Origin: Sclerodactyla briareus
Taxonomy: Eukaryota > Echinodermata > Holothuroidea > Dendrochirotida > Sclerodactylidae
Reading direction: 5' to 3'
DNA: 64,000 nucleotides
Assembly (NCBI GenBank): GCA_026419785.1
Contig: JAODTK010005634.1
Span: 620,001-684,000 of the forward strand
Of the stretch, positions 11,001 to 26,000 are shown one piece after another (the stretch's first letter is position 1; every line of letters starts with the position of its first letter). The position numbers and the translations under genes are program-made. Below the pieces are notes generated by a model that did no database searches, was not told the DNA's origin, and was given only the letters and a program-made list of their open reading frames with translations.

Positions 11001-14000
11001 TAAGTCAGATGTGTAAGTCAGATGTGTAAGTCAGATGCTGCAAGCCTGAGCTCCAAGCCTGAGGCTCAAGTAAGATGGTGAAGTCAGATATAATAAGTCA
11101 GATGTACTAAATCAGTTATCTGAATAGTCATATTGTTAAGGGTCAGATAAAGTTAGTTAACTCTCAAATCTAGGTGTTCAAAGGCAGATGCTCGAAATCA
11201 AATTTTCCAATGTCTGAAGCATCAGTCAATTAAGTCTGACACATATGTTTATGTCAACCATGTGCAAGAAGTAGGCAACATTTCAAAAACGATTACACAT
11301 TGGAGCTGCTTCTCCTTGCTGCAGGAAGAGGACTGGAGGTGGAACAAAAAAAAAAACATTGTTTCAGTTTTAGAAAAAGCTTTGGCATCAACGGCTTTTG
11401 TTGGCACTCAAAACAGCACTTCAATTGGAATGGCGAACATTCTGGCCGGCATCCATGTCCTGAGTGGCCTGTGGTCCAGTGCTCAGCCCTTTCACACAAT
11501 GGGGGACACGGTTTGAAAATCAGACAGTCCGGCCAGACCCCAATACAATGATAAGTATACAATGTTCAGTTCAAATCAGCCTATAAAGGTCTCAAAGCTT
11601 TGTTTTCCAGTTCTGTATGTTCAAGTCTTGTATGTAGTTGTACATATGACGGGAACATACTAAGGGGAAGGGCAGTGTGTATAGTGCAACCTTGGTGAAA
11701 CAAGACAGGGCAACAGGAAGTAGGCTTGTCTAGCTAGGGACAGGGTCTGGCGATCTGTATTTTTGGCATTTTTGTATTTTGTTGTGTTTCAGCAAGGTTT
11801 TATGCGCCCCCATTATAGCAGTGTCGTTAACTGGCTTTGTGGTGGTCAGATAGTGGACCGTACGGCCTTTGATGAATGCGTGGAGTTCATGTAGAATGGA
11901 CGGTAGGATCCATTCAGTGGATTGTTCAGCACTCTATGCATGACCATGCTGAGTAACATGTACAATAGCTGTATAGGATCCATTTCAGTGGATTGTTCAG
12001 CACGCTCTGATGACCATGGATAACATGTACAATAGACTGTATAGGATCCATCAGTGGATGTTCAGCACTCTCTGATGACCATCGCCGAGTTAACATGTAC
12101 AATCGCTGTATAGGATCCATTTCAGTGGATTGTTTAGCACTCTCTGATGACCATGCTGAGTATCATGTACAATAGCTGTATAGGATCCATTTCAGTGGAT
12201 TGTTTAGCACTCTCTGATGACCATGCTGAGTAACATGTACAATAGCTGTATAGGATCTGTTTCAATGTCCCAACAGGGAACCTCACCCTAACACCTCCAA
12301 ATTCATCAGTACTTTTCATGAGAAACATACAGTACTGACCACCATAATCAGGAATGGGAGGGATGTTATAGCTTTTGGTGGTTATGATCTAAGGGGCCAT
12401 GCCAAGAGGTGCGGGATGAATGGAATCTACCCAATCAATCAATCCTCCCTGCAGGGTGTCAGTGTCTTCCCGTTGTCCTATTGTCATCGGACTGCCCCTC
12501 TATAGTCTTGTGTCAAGGCGGGGCTGTTCTACTGATTCTTGGTTGACATGGTGAAGAGGCTGCCAGCACCACCCAGGGTTGAACGGTTTGCTATGACCTA
12601 CTTCACATCAGAAGCTATGCAGCAGTGTGTCTGAGGGTCTGTGACCATAACAGGTAGAGGCCCCAGCTCTTAAACATAGATAGCAAGATACAATCGAGGA
12701 GAGATGATGCCTTGTCTAACAGGTAACAGCCCAACACGATTAAGTCCAGAGCTCTAACGAATGAGCTCGTCCAAATCCAAAATGACCATATACGCACAAA
12801 ACCTATATTGAAGACAACAGATGAGGGCTTCGCTGTTACTGGACAAATGAGATGCCTACAAAAAATGGGGCCAGGTGGCTAAGGGGCAGCCTTATTCCAG
12901 ATTATTCAAGATCGCACCTTCCACCTGAGCACCTCTTGAAAGCTCCGGAAAAACATCGTGGCTGGTAAGGAGGAAATTTGTAAGAAGGAAAACGACAGGC
13001 GTAATAAAAGGGAGATATATATAAGTTATATATCAGTAAATTACACTGAACATAAGGCTAATATTCATCAGGTTCTTGTCCAAATAATACTCCTCATGGA
13101 AATTCATTACCTGTCACTCATTTCCTGTGAACCTTAGAAGAACTCATGGACATGTGATGACACTCCCCCATCCCCCTCCCCCACCCACCAACAGTTTGTG
13201 TTCCCCTCCCCCACCCACCAACAGTTTGTGTTGTTTTGTATGTCCCCCTGTTGATATTGTCGTTAGGTCCTCACCACGCACACATTGTTCCATAGCAACT
13301 GTGCTATGGCAACCAAGCAGTAGTGAAATAGGTAGTAAAACGGCAAACGACTAACAACATCTCACTCAGCTATTCGAGCCGATGAATAAATTTAAAAATA
13401 AGATTTCCACTAGTGCTATCATACTCTTCACTCACTGTGTAATCCCTCTTGGGGAAAAGTTCTTGACACACTTGCGAGAGGCGTATGACTTGGTGCAGAT
13501 AGTACTCTGCTTGCGGATGGGGTGAAGAGGTGGGCAGTCTTGTCCAGTAGAGACTCACGTGTAACGTCCTGACTCCTTCACGCTTGGGCCTCCCCTGCGA
13601 GAATAATTGAATATAAATGGGCGTACACGCACAGTGATGCATGATCAATAATGCACACTCATGTATGTATGAATTTGACATTTTTGCAAGAGAGGAAAAG
13701 TGGTGGCACATGAATAAATGTACTCAAGTTAAAATCAAACAGGTTAAGATTAAGGTTTATAGTCTTGTATCAAGACAGCACCTTCTCACATGACTAGCAA
13801 CTCAATCCCCTGGTCATTAGTGACTGATGAAGACAGTCCCTGCACCACCCAGGAGGTACGCTACTCATGACCTACTACAGCCCCTGGCCAGCCAACGCAG
13901 CGGTGCTTACTTGGTATCCTCGCAGGTACCCACTTTCCACCATGTCAGCATAGGGAGACATCGAGGAAGGCCATGCCTTGTCTAACAAGCGGAAAAAAAG

Positions 14001-17000
14001 CCCTCCCGAGTTTTCAAGGGGATTCAACTCGCAATATAGGATCTCAGTCTGGACCTACCGGACTGAGCGAAGTAGTCAGCGGCTTCCTTAAGCCAGGGCA
14101 TTAAATCTGTCCTATCTAAAATTGCTTGCAGCCAACTCAGGGCAGGAAGTAAACATTCTCTTTCTCCCGTGATATATGTACTGTAAATACTGCAGCCTTT
14201 GCGGGGAATGAAAGTACACTAAAATGCACGTTGTCCATTGGCTGTTTTCAGGCAATCTGGTAACCATATTAACTGAATTGGGTTGTCTGTTCAATTTATT
14301 AGGCCGGGCCAGTCTTCTTGTTATCGTAGATTAATAACGACACCCTACTCACCCTTGCAATACGTGTATAGGTCCATCACACAGGCGGTTCCGACCACCT
14401 GGTCCAACCTGATGATCTCATAGAAAGGCACTCGGAATATCTGTGAAAGCGGACAATAAGTATGCAAAAAAATCAGATTGTTGTGGAGTTCCTGTGTTCA
14501 AACTTCTTGTTTGGGAAGTGGTGCTTGATACCATTTATCTAGCTAGAGAGAGAGGGAGAGCTTCATTGTTACTGGTTGGCTCCATAAACCAATTGCCACC
14601 AAAAGTTGCATGTACGAGCCCCTCTGACGATAACTACACATCCAAGCACGAAACATCACAGATTTCTCCCCTCGTTCATCAATAACATCCAAGAAAATGG
14701 GATGAATTGGTTGTGCTCTCATAGAGTTGTGACAGTTTGAGAATAGGCTGTAATGATGGATGTATGGGGAGAATTTGGCCTATACCCCTGAGCTGTTTAG
14801 TAGTGAGCATGTGCACTTACAATCCTCTATGCCAGCATTGTCACTATTCAAAATAAATTGTAGTTGGGTATCCTTCATGGATAGATATGAACTGACATGT
14901 CAGCCTAACTAGAGTTCTGAGTTTCGATGTTCCTCATAAACAGCCTCATGTGAGAGTATGGTACTCACTCTCTAGGGAAAATGAGCAAGACTCAAAAACT
15001 AATCATAAGTCTATACAAGCAGTTGCCCCACTCATAAGGAATCTAAATTGTAATCATAAAAGACAACAGGCAGTTTTGAAGACATTGCAAGATGATATGA
15101 AGAGGCTAATATATTAGCTGGAGAAAAACTGAATGCTGCAGTCCAAACCTGAAGTTCCTACAACTTCCTGTTACAGAGTTACAGTCCCTTGAAGTTTGTG
15201 CATGTGTATTGCACAAGATGGAAAGGCAGCCCATCATGCAATATAAATGATTTCATACTTGCCCAACCCTACAAACAATCTTTTTTTCTATTGAAATTCA
15301 CACATTAATTTAAACTCCAAAAAACTTTCAGTCTATGGGCGAGGATTGCTGTTGATGGTTCTTGGCGAGAGAAAGACAACAGAACTTCTGATTAATGTTG
15401 ACTTATTCAACAAAATGTAAACAATGATACATAACCATTCTTTCCTGTGTTGTCCGGTGTTACATCATGCCTTCTTGTAAATTGGGATTTTTTCCCACCT
15501 CTCTGAACAATGGACCAAGCTTCGTAGGTCAATAACTCCACGTAGGAACATCGTATTGAAATGGGGTTGGACCTATAGATATAGTTTTATCCAAGATAAA
15601 TCTTCTGTTGTAGTCAAGCCTGCAGTTTGTCCTTCGAACCCTGGTGCATCTATCAATAACTCGTTTTGTTTTTGCTCAACGGGAAACCCAGATCGGTGTC
15701 CCACTTGTGGTTTTGCAACCTCTTCAAAAGGATTCTCTACAGCAGAATATTACATTTCAATAATAGAGGCCGAATCAAAAATGCCTTATATTTCAAACCA
15801 CAATCATACCACAATCAATAAATCAAAGATCTTGACTCAAAGAAATTGAGAGAAATGAGCACAGAGTATGTATATTAGTGTGCTCATAACCAATATGGAC
15901 TGTGAAGAAATTCTCACGGAGGACTGTTTTGCATAGGGCTCAGGCTTGTCATTTTGTGGTAAAACCATATGACATTATGGTACAGATAATAATTAGGGGC
16001 TAATCAATGGTCGAGCGTGTTTTATCCACTGGATAAAACGCTTGCGCTGATCTACGTGCATTAACACCAGGCATCGTGTATTAAACACCGTTAATGCACG
16101 GTCAACTGACCCCGATTCGCCATCAGCGGGGAGTATTACAGGCAAGTATTGATGAATATCAATAAATTCTCCAACAAAAAAACACAGAGAGGACACACTC
16201 TGTGTCCAATATCTATTTTGAATACCCAGCCAAAATTGATATTGAAGAAGCATTATCGTTCTGTGACACCCGGCAGATAATGGACGGTATGGTCTGCATG
16301 GCGTCTCAACGAGAACGTCTCACGGTATCATCAAAACTAATGTCATATTGCCATATCATCGTGACAGTATACCATATTGATATCACATTACACTGAGAGG
16401 ATTTTTCACTGTGGAATCGTGCAGACGTCGCCAACGATTTCCCCACCATTTGCTACACCGTTTCAATGTTCATGCTGAAATGCAAACTGTCATGCAGTAC
16501 CCAAACAATGTTTATCAAAGAGAATGGGCACAAATCTGTTGTATACTTGACTCTGAATTATGGGAATTCCTGAAATCAAAGGGAAATTCCCTGATTTTTC
16601 GGCGCAGAAGCAGGTTTCTACATACTCCACAGAATGGCCAAAAATGACCCCTAGTTGAACCCTGAACAGCTCAGATGACTATTCACTTACTTGTTCATTA
16701 TTGCATTCAATTTTGATTCTTGAACGACTTGTCAGTTCCTCATCAGAGTAGGGTAGAGAAACAGGTAAGTGAACAGAAAGACAGATAAGATACATGATTG
16801 TGAAGGAATAGTTACCTCGTTCTGGAAAAACTTCCTTGATGGTGTGTGGTGGGTCTCATGTGGCCTAAGGAAGGGATGTCTCAAAAGCGAATTTCTCCCC
16901 TCTGGAAAAAGAGTTTAAAGTGACATCCAAATATACCTATAAAAAGTGAAGTAAGAGCCCAATCATCCGGACCATAGCTGACTCCCATGGAGGCACCTGC

Positions 17001-20000
17001 CAGTAGGAGGACATCCCCCCCCCCCCCTCGGCCCCCCCCCCCCCTATTCACTCACTCATGGGTACACATGCCAAGACAGCGAGTCACTGTATCTTGCACC
17101 CTAGGGGAAGCAATCAGACAACCATTTTATTTTAGTTTCTACCATAATTTTAATATCCATTGTTTTATATTTAAATATTTTCATATTTCCTTTCATATAC
17201 GTTTCATTTTTCGTACAACATTGATTTGTGAAGCGGCCTAGAGGCCTCATCTGTTTGGCGCTATATCAAGAACTTATTTATTGTTATTATATTATTAACC
17301 AGACAGCAAACTTTTCCTAAATTATCTCTGTGTGAGCAGTCTGAGAAATCTCTAGAGAGCCAAACTCCCATGAATCAACATGCAATTCATTTGATAGATC
17401 AACCTATCCTGTACAGGGATAAACAATGAGCATGCATGCATGATTCAGTTGAATAGTGTTAATTTCATGTGAGGTGAGACCGGGCCCAAGTACTCTCAAA
17501 GTTGCACTTTCTCGCATCGAATACCTAGGCAACAGTAATCCGGCAGCCTTAACCATTTAATGGCATGCAACAGGCATTATCGTACGACAATATGTACAGT
17601 TTAATAATCACTGACATTTTTGTTGTGAACTTCGTTTAACAAGCAGTGGCCAATAGTCACAGTGGCTTACCTATCTATTTGTAGCAGTTGATGTGAAACT
17701 TTTTTCCATATTTGTATGATACCTTCGATTAACCTGTGACAAGAATTCCCAAATTCTTCCCATATGGCCATTGGTCAATAATGATACTGACTAACTTTGA
17801 TGATCATTCTATATAAGCTGCAGCTTGGCCATTCAAACAATTGACCTTAATTACCATGGATGACATTTACACCTCCAATTCTGAATACCTCTCCTAGTAT
17901 CATCAGTCTACAATTGACCTAATACTTGGCTTAGCCCCAACTTCCATGATTATCCCAACTAGTCTGTATTGAAAGAAGCCACATAACAGAATGGCCAAAA
18001 TCATCCACCAGATTATCTTGACCTCAATTCCTAAACACCCCATATTGCCCTTGTCAATGATAAACTGACCAACGCTCATAATTATCTGTACTTATGTAAA
18101 AAAAGGAACCAGTGGAAGCCCCTTGACCGTTTGATCAAAATAGCCAAAATTTACCCTAGATGAACCTTTGACCTTGATTCGAATACGCCCAAAAATTTTG
18201 GTTTCACATTGGATCAATGAAAAAAATTACCTCCCATGGAACTTCAACAAAATTGGTGAATTAAAAAAACAACTACATTATGCATTGATGACCTCCAGTG
18301 ACCCAATCTATGTTCCAATTTTTGTGAACACGGAAAATCACCAAGTTCATGAATTGGAAAAACCAGGAATTATTTTGCACAATTATGCAAATTCAACACA
18401 TTGATTGCCTTCTAGTGACCCCAATTTTTTGTTAAAATATCTCAGGGCTGAAACAGCCATATCCATCAAGAAACTGTCAAACTTTGAAATTATACATAAT
18501 ATGCAATTGGATGGATGCTTCATAAGCAATATTTTATGCTTGAGAATCTCACCAATTATCCACTTTATATTCTGTAACTATGTGCCCAACCAAATCCACT
18601 AAGCTCGCTATTGTTTTCATCAGTGATCTTGCTAACCCTCTATACCACACATATTACAGGGCTACCCGCTTACTATTAGTATTTTCTCTTCCCAGAATCT
18701 AATCATTGTGTCTCCCAACCCTGATCTACATACAGAATTCAATCAAATTGGTTGTCACCCTTTGGAGAAAACCTGCTAAGAAGAAAGTGAGAAAATCACA
18801 CACACCCACTTACATACATGCCTGATTGGCCTAGGTGATCGTTCATTCCTTCTGGCTTGTTCAGGAAGTATGAAAACTGGACATTGGTTACCAAGAATGG
18901 CAAAAGTTGTCCGACTGATAAACAACATGCAAGACACAAACATTCATTTCATAATGCTGGTCAACAATTAAAACAAAAACTTCAAAATACATATAATCCT
19001 GAGGGGATATAGTTGAGCCCTAGGTAGGTCAACACTCACTTTGCATTTTTCCAGAGTTTTTTCAACTCTGAATATAGGTTGGTCTTCCTGGTCACCTGCG
19101 GCATCTGGTTTTGGTGTGCACCGAGGGTCTATCTGGTCCCTCCTGGGCGTAGTCTAGGGCCGGTACACACAATCACCTCAAGTAATTAATATAATTACAG
19201 TTTCATTTTTTATAAGCGAATAACATATACGGAGAGCCTTTGTTGAAATAAAACCTCCTAGTATGACATCAAATGTTTTCAATTGAGAACAAGCGCATTA
19301 GTATCTGTTCCTTATTCCCTTCATGACGCATACAGGGGAAAGAACTGCATGATACGTTGTACTTGTTAGGCTGAATTCTATTAAGGTCCTACGATATTCA
19401 TCAAGTAGGCCTAGTAAATGGCAATAGAATACATAACATGTAAGTAAGAGCATGCTCTGTAATATGCAATAGAATACATAACAATTAAGTAAGAGCATGC
19501 TACTGATGGCAATATTAGCCCCTACATTTTGTTTTGAATTTGCACACAGTGCAATATAACATCGCCCTAAGTGTTTTGCAGGCTTACGGTTCCTGGCGTT
19601 AAAATCACCTGTTATGGCTTAAGAAAAATACCGAAGGACTCTTCGAAGAACCTGCTTATCAATTGTTGGGTAGAAGTATTTATTTGAAAAGTGCATTCAA
19701 GTCGTCAAAATGCCAGTAACTGTCCTTTAACAGTGGCAAAACCTTAACGGAAGGGGGTCAGCAATGGTCTTGGCAGTGGTGGGGTACGGGTCTGTCATCA
19801 GGTGGCTGGGTGACCAGAAGATGATAGCCCTCTGTTAAAATCCTCAATATCATGATAGGAACATAACTGACACAGTTATGGATGGTGAAATAATATTCCC
19901 ATATGGTCCGGGGCACAGCATCTGGATGTCTGCCTTCATCCTATCATAATATTTTTTTAAATCAGCTCAGCTAGGTTCAGTCGCCGGCTCATCATTTGAG

Positions 20001-23000
20001 TTTTTAACATGACTGACATGTCATGGATTTGGTGTTTAAGCAGGACATTATTATTGGGATATGCTTTTATCTTTAGACATTTGGGGGTAGTGGGCGTATT
20101 GTCCAAAGTATCTGTTGGGGACGGCACCTACAATCAGCTTACTTATGAAGAGGGGCAAGCTTCGAATGTTTAAATAGAAGATCGCTGACACCATGAATGC
20201 CCAATTGCATACCCACATAAAAAGGTCCAAAAATACTGACCCTGCTTGACCTTGAGTATTGTCATCCTTCATTCATACAGAGGTAATAGAAGTTAACCCT
20301 CGCTGCCTTCTGGGCTGGGGTCTTCAATCAACACCTTCTGCATGCAGAACAACAATGAGGTAATGAACCCACAGATGATCAGCAAGCACATAGATTCTCC
20401 TTGAGGTGGGCACTGAGACCTCATCAGATGAATGACCATGTCCTGTAGAATTCATTTCAGATTTCGAAGAATAATACATGGCTTATAGTACAAATGATGG
20501 GAAAAACTAAAGATAACTTTGCCTATTTCTGAGATGGTCGGTCAGTACGGTGGCGACTGATTGCCGCTACAGTGGTTGCCAAGCGACCTCCTTACATTGT
20601 ATCATTAGGCCTGTGTCCCTGCTACATTCTACTTTCCCAGCACTTTCTACCATACTCACCCTAGTAAAGCCTCTGATCAAACTGCTAACAGAGGTACTGC
20701 CCCTCAGGATTGTTACTCTGATGATCAGGATAGCTGCCAGATCAGGCACGTCTCACTGTCATGTGGCCTTCACCTTTCGTGTTATGTACAGAGAATATTC
20801 TCGCCTTTTCCCATTTCTGCTTTCTTTCTTCTCCCACACCCACGGTAATACATAACAGGCCTCATATCCCTGCTAACAAGTAAATGCACCTCTCAGGATG
20901 TGGTTTACTTTGATTCAAGTCGCAGTGCTCCAATTTTGCACACTGCTTGGCTTCTGCTTTCCCTATTATCTCCCTAGGTGGTACGGCCCTAATCACACTG
21001 CTCACAAGGTACTGCCCCCTCAGGATTGTGTTACTATCTTTGTATCAGTTTTGCAGTGCTGCCAGGCAGGGCATGTCTCACACTTGTAACAATGAGGCCT
21101 TCACCATGTATTATGGCCATTTCCCATGTGGTCCCCCACTTCACTTTTGGTACAGGGTCTCATATCACTGCCACAGAGGTACTCTGCCCCTCTCAGGAAT
21201 GTTGTTACTCTGATGACGTCGGGTCAATGCTGCCATACTTTTCACACTGTAGGCCTATTATTGTGGCCTTTGTCTATAGGCCCTAACATTCCACCTTCCC
21301 TTTCACATTTCTTGCAACCTCCTATACTCAACCAGTGGTCAGGCCTTGGATCACACTGCTCACAGAGGTACTGGCCCCTCAGTATGAGTTTACTCCGATC
21401 AGTCTCAGTGGCTGCCAGACAAGGCACTCTCACAACATTGTATCTCAGGAAGGCCTTCATCTCTGTATAGCCCACAGAGACCGTGTATGCCTCCTCTTCT
21501 TCTCTTTTTCTTTTTCCATTTGACAAGGATTGGTTCTGAAGAAAAGTTTGATAGCATTCTTCATCATCGACATGCCATGCAGATCCATCTCATTAATACT
21601 CAATATAGCACCACAACCAGGACATTCTTCCCTCAAAACTGCTAGAAAATACAAAACAGGTTAGGTAAGGGTCACATTTGGTAGTGGGTTGAATGAGATA
21701 ACACTTAGTAGACAGTGCCACACTGTTGACTTGGGTAAATTCACTGTTTTGCTACTCTACCTTTTTGCCTTGAGTTCCTTTTCCCCGGGAGCTCCTGTCT
21801 CGTACGCCAGGAATGTTCTTCAAAGTGCTTACTCCGCCAATGCTAGGGAGCTGAGGTAAGCCTTGTGTAGCTCATCTGCATCTTGATCCGCTCGATGGAG
21901 GACTGTGGTATTTCTTCTGTAGAGGAGTAAAACAACGATGGCTTATATCGCAATCTCATCTTGTTTCCCATCGGAATATCACGACATGTCAACTCAGTGT
22001 GAGTAAAGGGGACTCAAGTGACTTCCACTTTTCTGCGTCCCAGCCCTAGAACGACCGAACAGCACTGTCCACCACTGATACAACCAACGGACTGGATATT
22101 GCTCTTTAGAGTCCATGACACTATCACCAGCAAAACCCATCCACCACCCCCGTACCTAGCAACCTCCAATGCCATGATCATAAACTCACCACAGCATCAG
22201 AGATTAACCGGCTGAAACTTGTCTGCCCTGAGTCAGGGTCCAACGTTTATTATGACTAAGGGTGCTGACCAAATGGAAGACAGTGCACCAGCTTTCTTAT
22301 AGAATTTCAATGAGCCCCAACTTCCTTCCTCCCCCCCCCCCACCATCAATCGCTGCTCTCCACCGCCCTCCACTCGCCTACAATCACTTCTAATCAGTGG
22401 TGCTGATGTCACTATACCATTGATCCCCCCCAACCCTTGGCAATACCGCCACCAAGACCCCTCCTCCAAGATTTCCGCCCCCCCCCCCAAAAAATAACCT
22501 CACTAATGCTTTTTCTTAATATCCTTCCTTGAAATCTTTATACATTCCTGAATCTGTATCAGCCAATATCTATTTTGAATTATACCATCATTTGCTCAGC
22601 TACAAACCCACATCCTCAGCCCTTCTCCATTCATCCCCCCTCATCTCTTCTGACTTCCAATCTCCCCTACTTCTTCTGATCTGATACCCGATTGCCCTCT
22701 CTTCACCCCTCTCACACCCCACACTATACTCACCATGGCATTCTGAAGACCCGCTGGAAGTCTTCGTCGAAGGATTCCACGTTCTTGTCAGTTGCCCCCC
22801 CCGCATGAGTTTCCTCTCAATGGACTGAGGTTCAAATCGGTCCCCGGCCCCGCCCTGGAGTTGTCCTCCGCAAGACAGAACCCGCCTCAGTCTTCCCCAC
22901 GCAACTTGACTGGACACTGGACATTCCAACAGGAGTCTCATCCGTCCCCCCCCCCCCTCCCACTCTTCTGTATAATAAGTTCTGTATCACTGCCACACAT

Positions 23001-26000
23001 CAGGTCCCTGCGTATGGTGCGTGTTCTTCCTATAATCATCCTTATCATAAAGCATTTCGAATGAGTAGAGATATGGATTATTTAGCTCCTCAGAAATCAC
23101 TGATACCTGATGGAATTTCCCCTGAGTCAAGGGTCCCAGACAACTCCCACTCGAACAACTCCCACCATGGACTTCCACTCAACCGTACCCTAACTTTAGC
23201 CCTAACCCTAAGTAATGACCACAAACACACATTCCTTTGGGGGCGAATGTCCGGGTGGGAATGTCCGGTCGTGGGAATTGTCTGGTCATGGAGCAGAGCC
23301 CCTGTTCTGGGTCTCCAGCTGACTATACTGACCTAGTATTAGATGTAGTGAGCTTTTTATTGCACTATTTTAAGAAACACTAATACTTTTCCCTAGTCCC
23401 AGCACTTTATGTTTCGTTTATAACTAGCACCCATACCTATTAAGTGCACTACTTAACAAGTTAACCAGAGTACTACATCTAATTGCCTGCTTTTTAATAC
23501 CAGCCACCCCTGTCACTCCCACACAATCAACACATCTCAATCGCAGACCCCACATGAAATCCGTATAATCCAGGGAAATTGGTCGCAAACTAATCAGTAA
23601 CATAAGAATAAGTGAACATAGATTAGACTGTGTTCTTCAAAGGTGAAGCCAGTAATGCCGTCCTTGCGATGCGTTGAATATCATGCATATTTGAGGGCAG
23701 GGGATTTGAAAGCAGCCCGGTCAGAAGTGTTTACTAAGGTAACAGCTATGAGATGCACTTTGAAACGGAAATCTATAAGTGCAGTGAATTGTGTTATGAA
23801 GCATATGAGGCTAGGTTCAATACCCTCTGTGGTGATAAATCTCATTACAATACCAATTAAATGAAGTGATCAAGATATTCAAAGCCCTTGGGTCTTCCAC
23901 AAATCCCTGGTTTCGGTTCGGCCCAAATCCAATGAATCGGGGATGACTCTTAGGAGGAAGTGACCCCAGATCCTTCGGTGGCCAATTCCACCCCCAAAAA
24001 CCTTTGAAGACCTACCTGATGGTATTTAGTGAAAAAGGTGACGCAGCCATATAACACATTTTCGGTGTATGTATCATTTACTTCAAGTCCGAAGCCTCAA
24101 AACCCCTTTAAGCCACCCATCCACAAGAGGGGGGTCGGAACGGTAGTAAAATTTGCAATGGTGGTATTCAGCAACCCCAGCCTACCAAAACCAGCATTGG
24201 CTTGGTATGCTCTGACATCCGCTTGTATTAAGTGAGATTTTGAGATATCAGGCGCTCTGCACTCCCTACCCTTCCTTCTTTGGTAGGTTCATGAAGGGGA
24301 TCGCCAGATTCTGGCCACACTTTGTTCTGGTAGGTCAGACCTCCTTGTAGACGTCCTGAACACCTGGCCACCGGGCCCCCCCCCCCCCCCTCCAAGCGGG
24401 CCGGTCCCCGAGTCCCTCCTCCTCCTCGGCCATTCGTCGGGTCTTCACGGAGCGGTGCGACTTTGAGGCGGTGAACTGGGCCAGGAAGTACGTCTGAGAG
24501 GGTGGGAAGGGGGAAAGGAAACCACATGAGACACGTTGGAATGAGATAGACACTTGACGAGGTGATCACTATGAGTGGCCTAAATACATCTTTGGAAGCC
24601 TTGTACAAAAGAAGTGCATGTTCATGTACATGACTAATCAATGTTAATAGGCTTCCACATGACCTTCAAAGTAATTCTGGTACTATCTAATTTGTGCATG
24701 AGGAAAATCCAACGACGAATCAAAATTTCAGCTGATACGAGTAAAATAGGGAAGGCTGTGATTGCACAACACCCTCTAAGAACAACTACATGATCAATTA
24801 TGAAAAGGATGACATAATGGATGGAGAAATCTAAATACAACGAAACAGAATGCAAAATATAATTATCTGTGTTGTTTGACTGTGATGTCATGCATTATTG
24901 TGCAATAGGGATTCTCCCTTATTTATCTTCCTAATAGTCCCAAACTTGTAGGCTGATAACTCCACATAGGAACATTGTATTGAAATGGGGTTGGACTTGT
25001 AGATACGGTTTTCCACCCTCCCCCTACCAGAGTTTGAGGCTGCAATGATCATGGTCACCACTTGCAGAGTATTGCCACCACCTGTGGAAGCTCACGGTCG
25101 ATTGCGCCCTTGACTGTCAGCATTCCCAAGCAGTAACGGTATCTTTTTGGGATGGACGCTGGAGAATCTCACAGCAGAAGGAAAAAACCGGTGTGTATAA
25201 TTCTGATAGTTCTGTTTGGATGCCCTCTGAGAATTACTTAGGTACTACTTTCAGTCGAGCTATTCTCAGTTGGTACCTATGGTCTCGCACCTTATGATCA
25301 CATGGAGACCATGCGCATGACTGCGAGCTATCGCACACCACATTCCGACTTCCATACAGTGTGAAGCAGGCTTAAGTAACATCACAGGGGAGGGGAACCT
25401 GCATATACACAAGGACAATGCAAAGCATACTTCTGAAGAGCTTCTCTAAGTAGACTGACCTTTGACCTTGTCCCTCCTCTTTGGCTGGTCACCCTCCCTG
25501 GCTCTGTTGTTGTTGGTGTCGGAGCCCCTCTGGCAAGCCTCTGTCGGATCCTCTTTATTCGCTCCATGTTCCTAAGGAGGAAAATCTGTCTGTCGGCTAT
25601 CACGTTCATCTCCGCATGGAGATTGGCTTCGGGATCAGAAGACGTTTGACTGCTGCATTGCGCCAGTTTTATTGCTTGACTCCTCAACCTAGTGGTGAAA
25701 AAAATTCTTCGGTTATTCTTATGAACAAAATTGTGTAAACATATTGTGGTGTGTGTAGCTTCCAATGTTATTTTGAAGGCATATTTGAGCTGATAACCCT
25801 GTGGATTTGTATTGAGATGCAGCAGGCATCATGCTAGAGTCCTGCTCCCATGACCTCCATTGAATGTCCATGACCGCCATTGAATGTCCATGACCGCCAT
25901 TGAATGTCCATGACCTCCATTGAATGTCCATGACCGCCATGAATGTCCATGACCGCCATTGAATGTCCATGACCGCCATGAATGTCCATGACCGCCATTG

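Noticed and set aside
11926-12328. Two 64-residue minus frames with MDPIQ repeats
   Set aside because: Translation of the 69-bp minisatellite.
23183-23215. Telomere-like ccctaaccctaa
   Set aside because: Only two perfect units; too short for an interstitial telomeric array.
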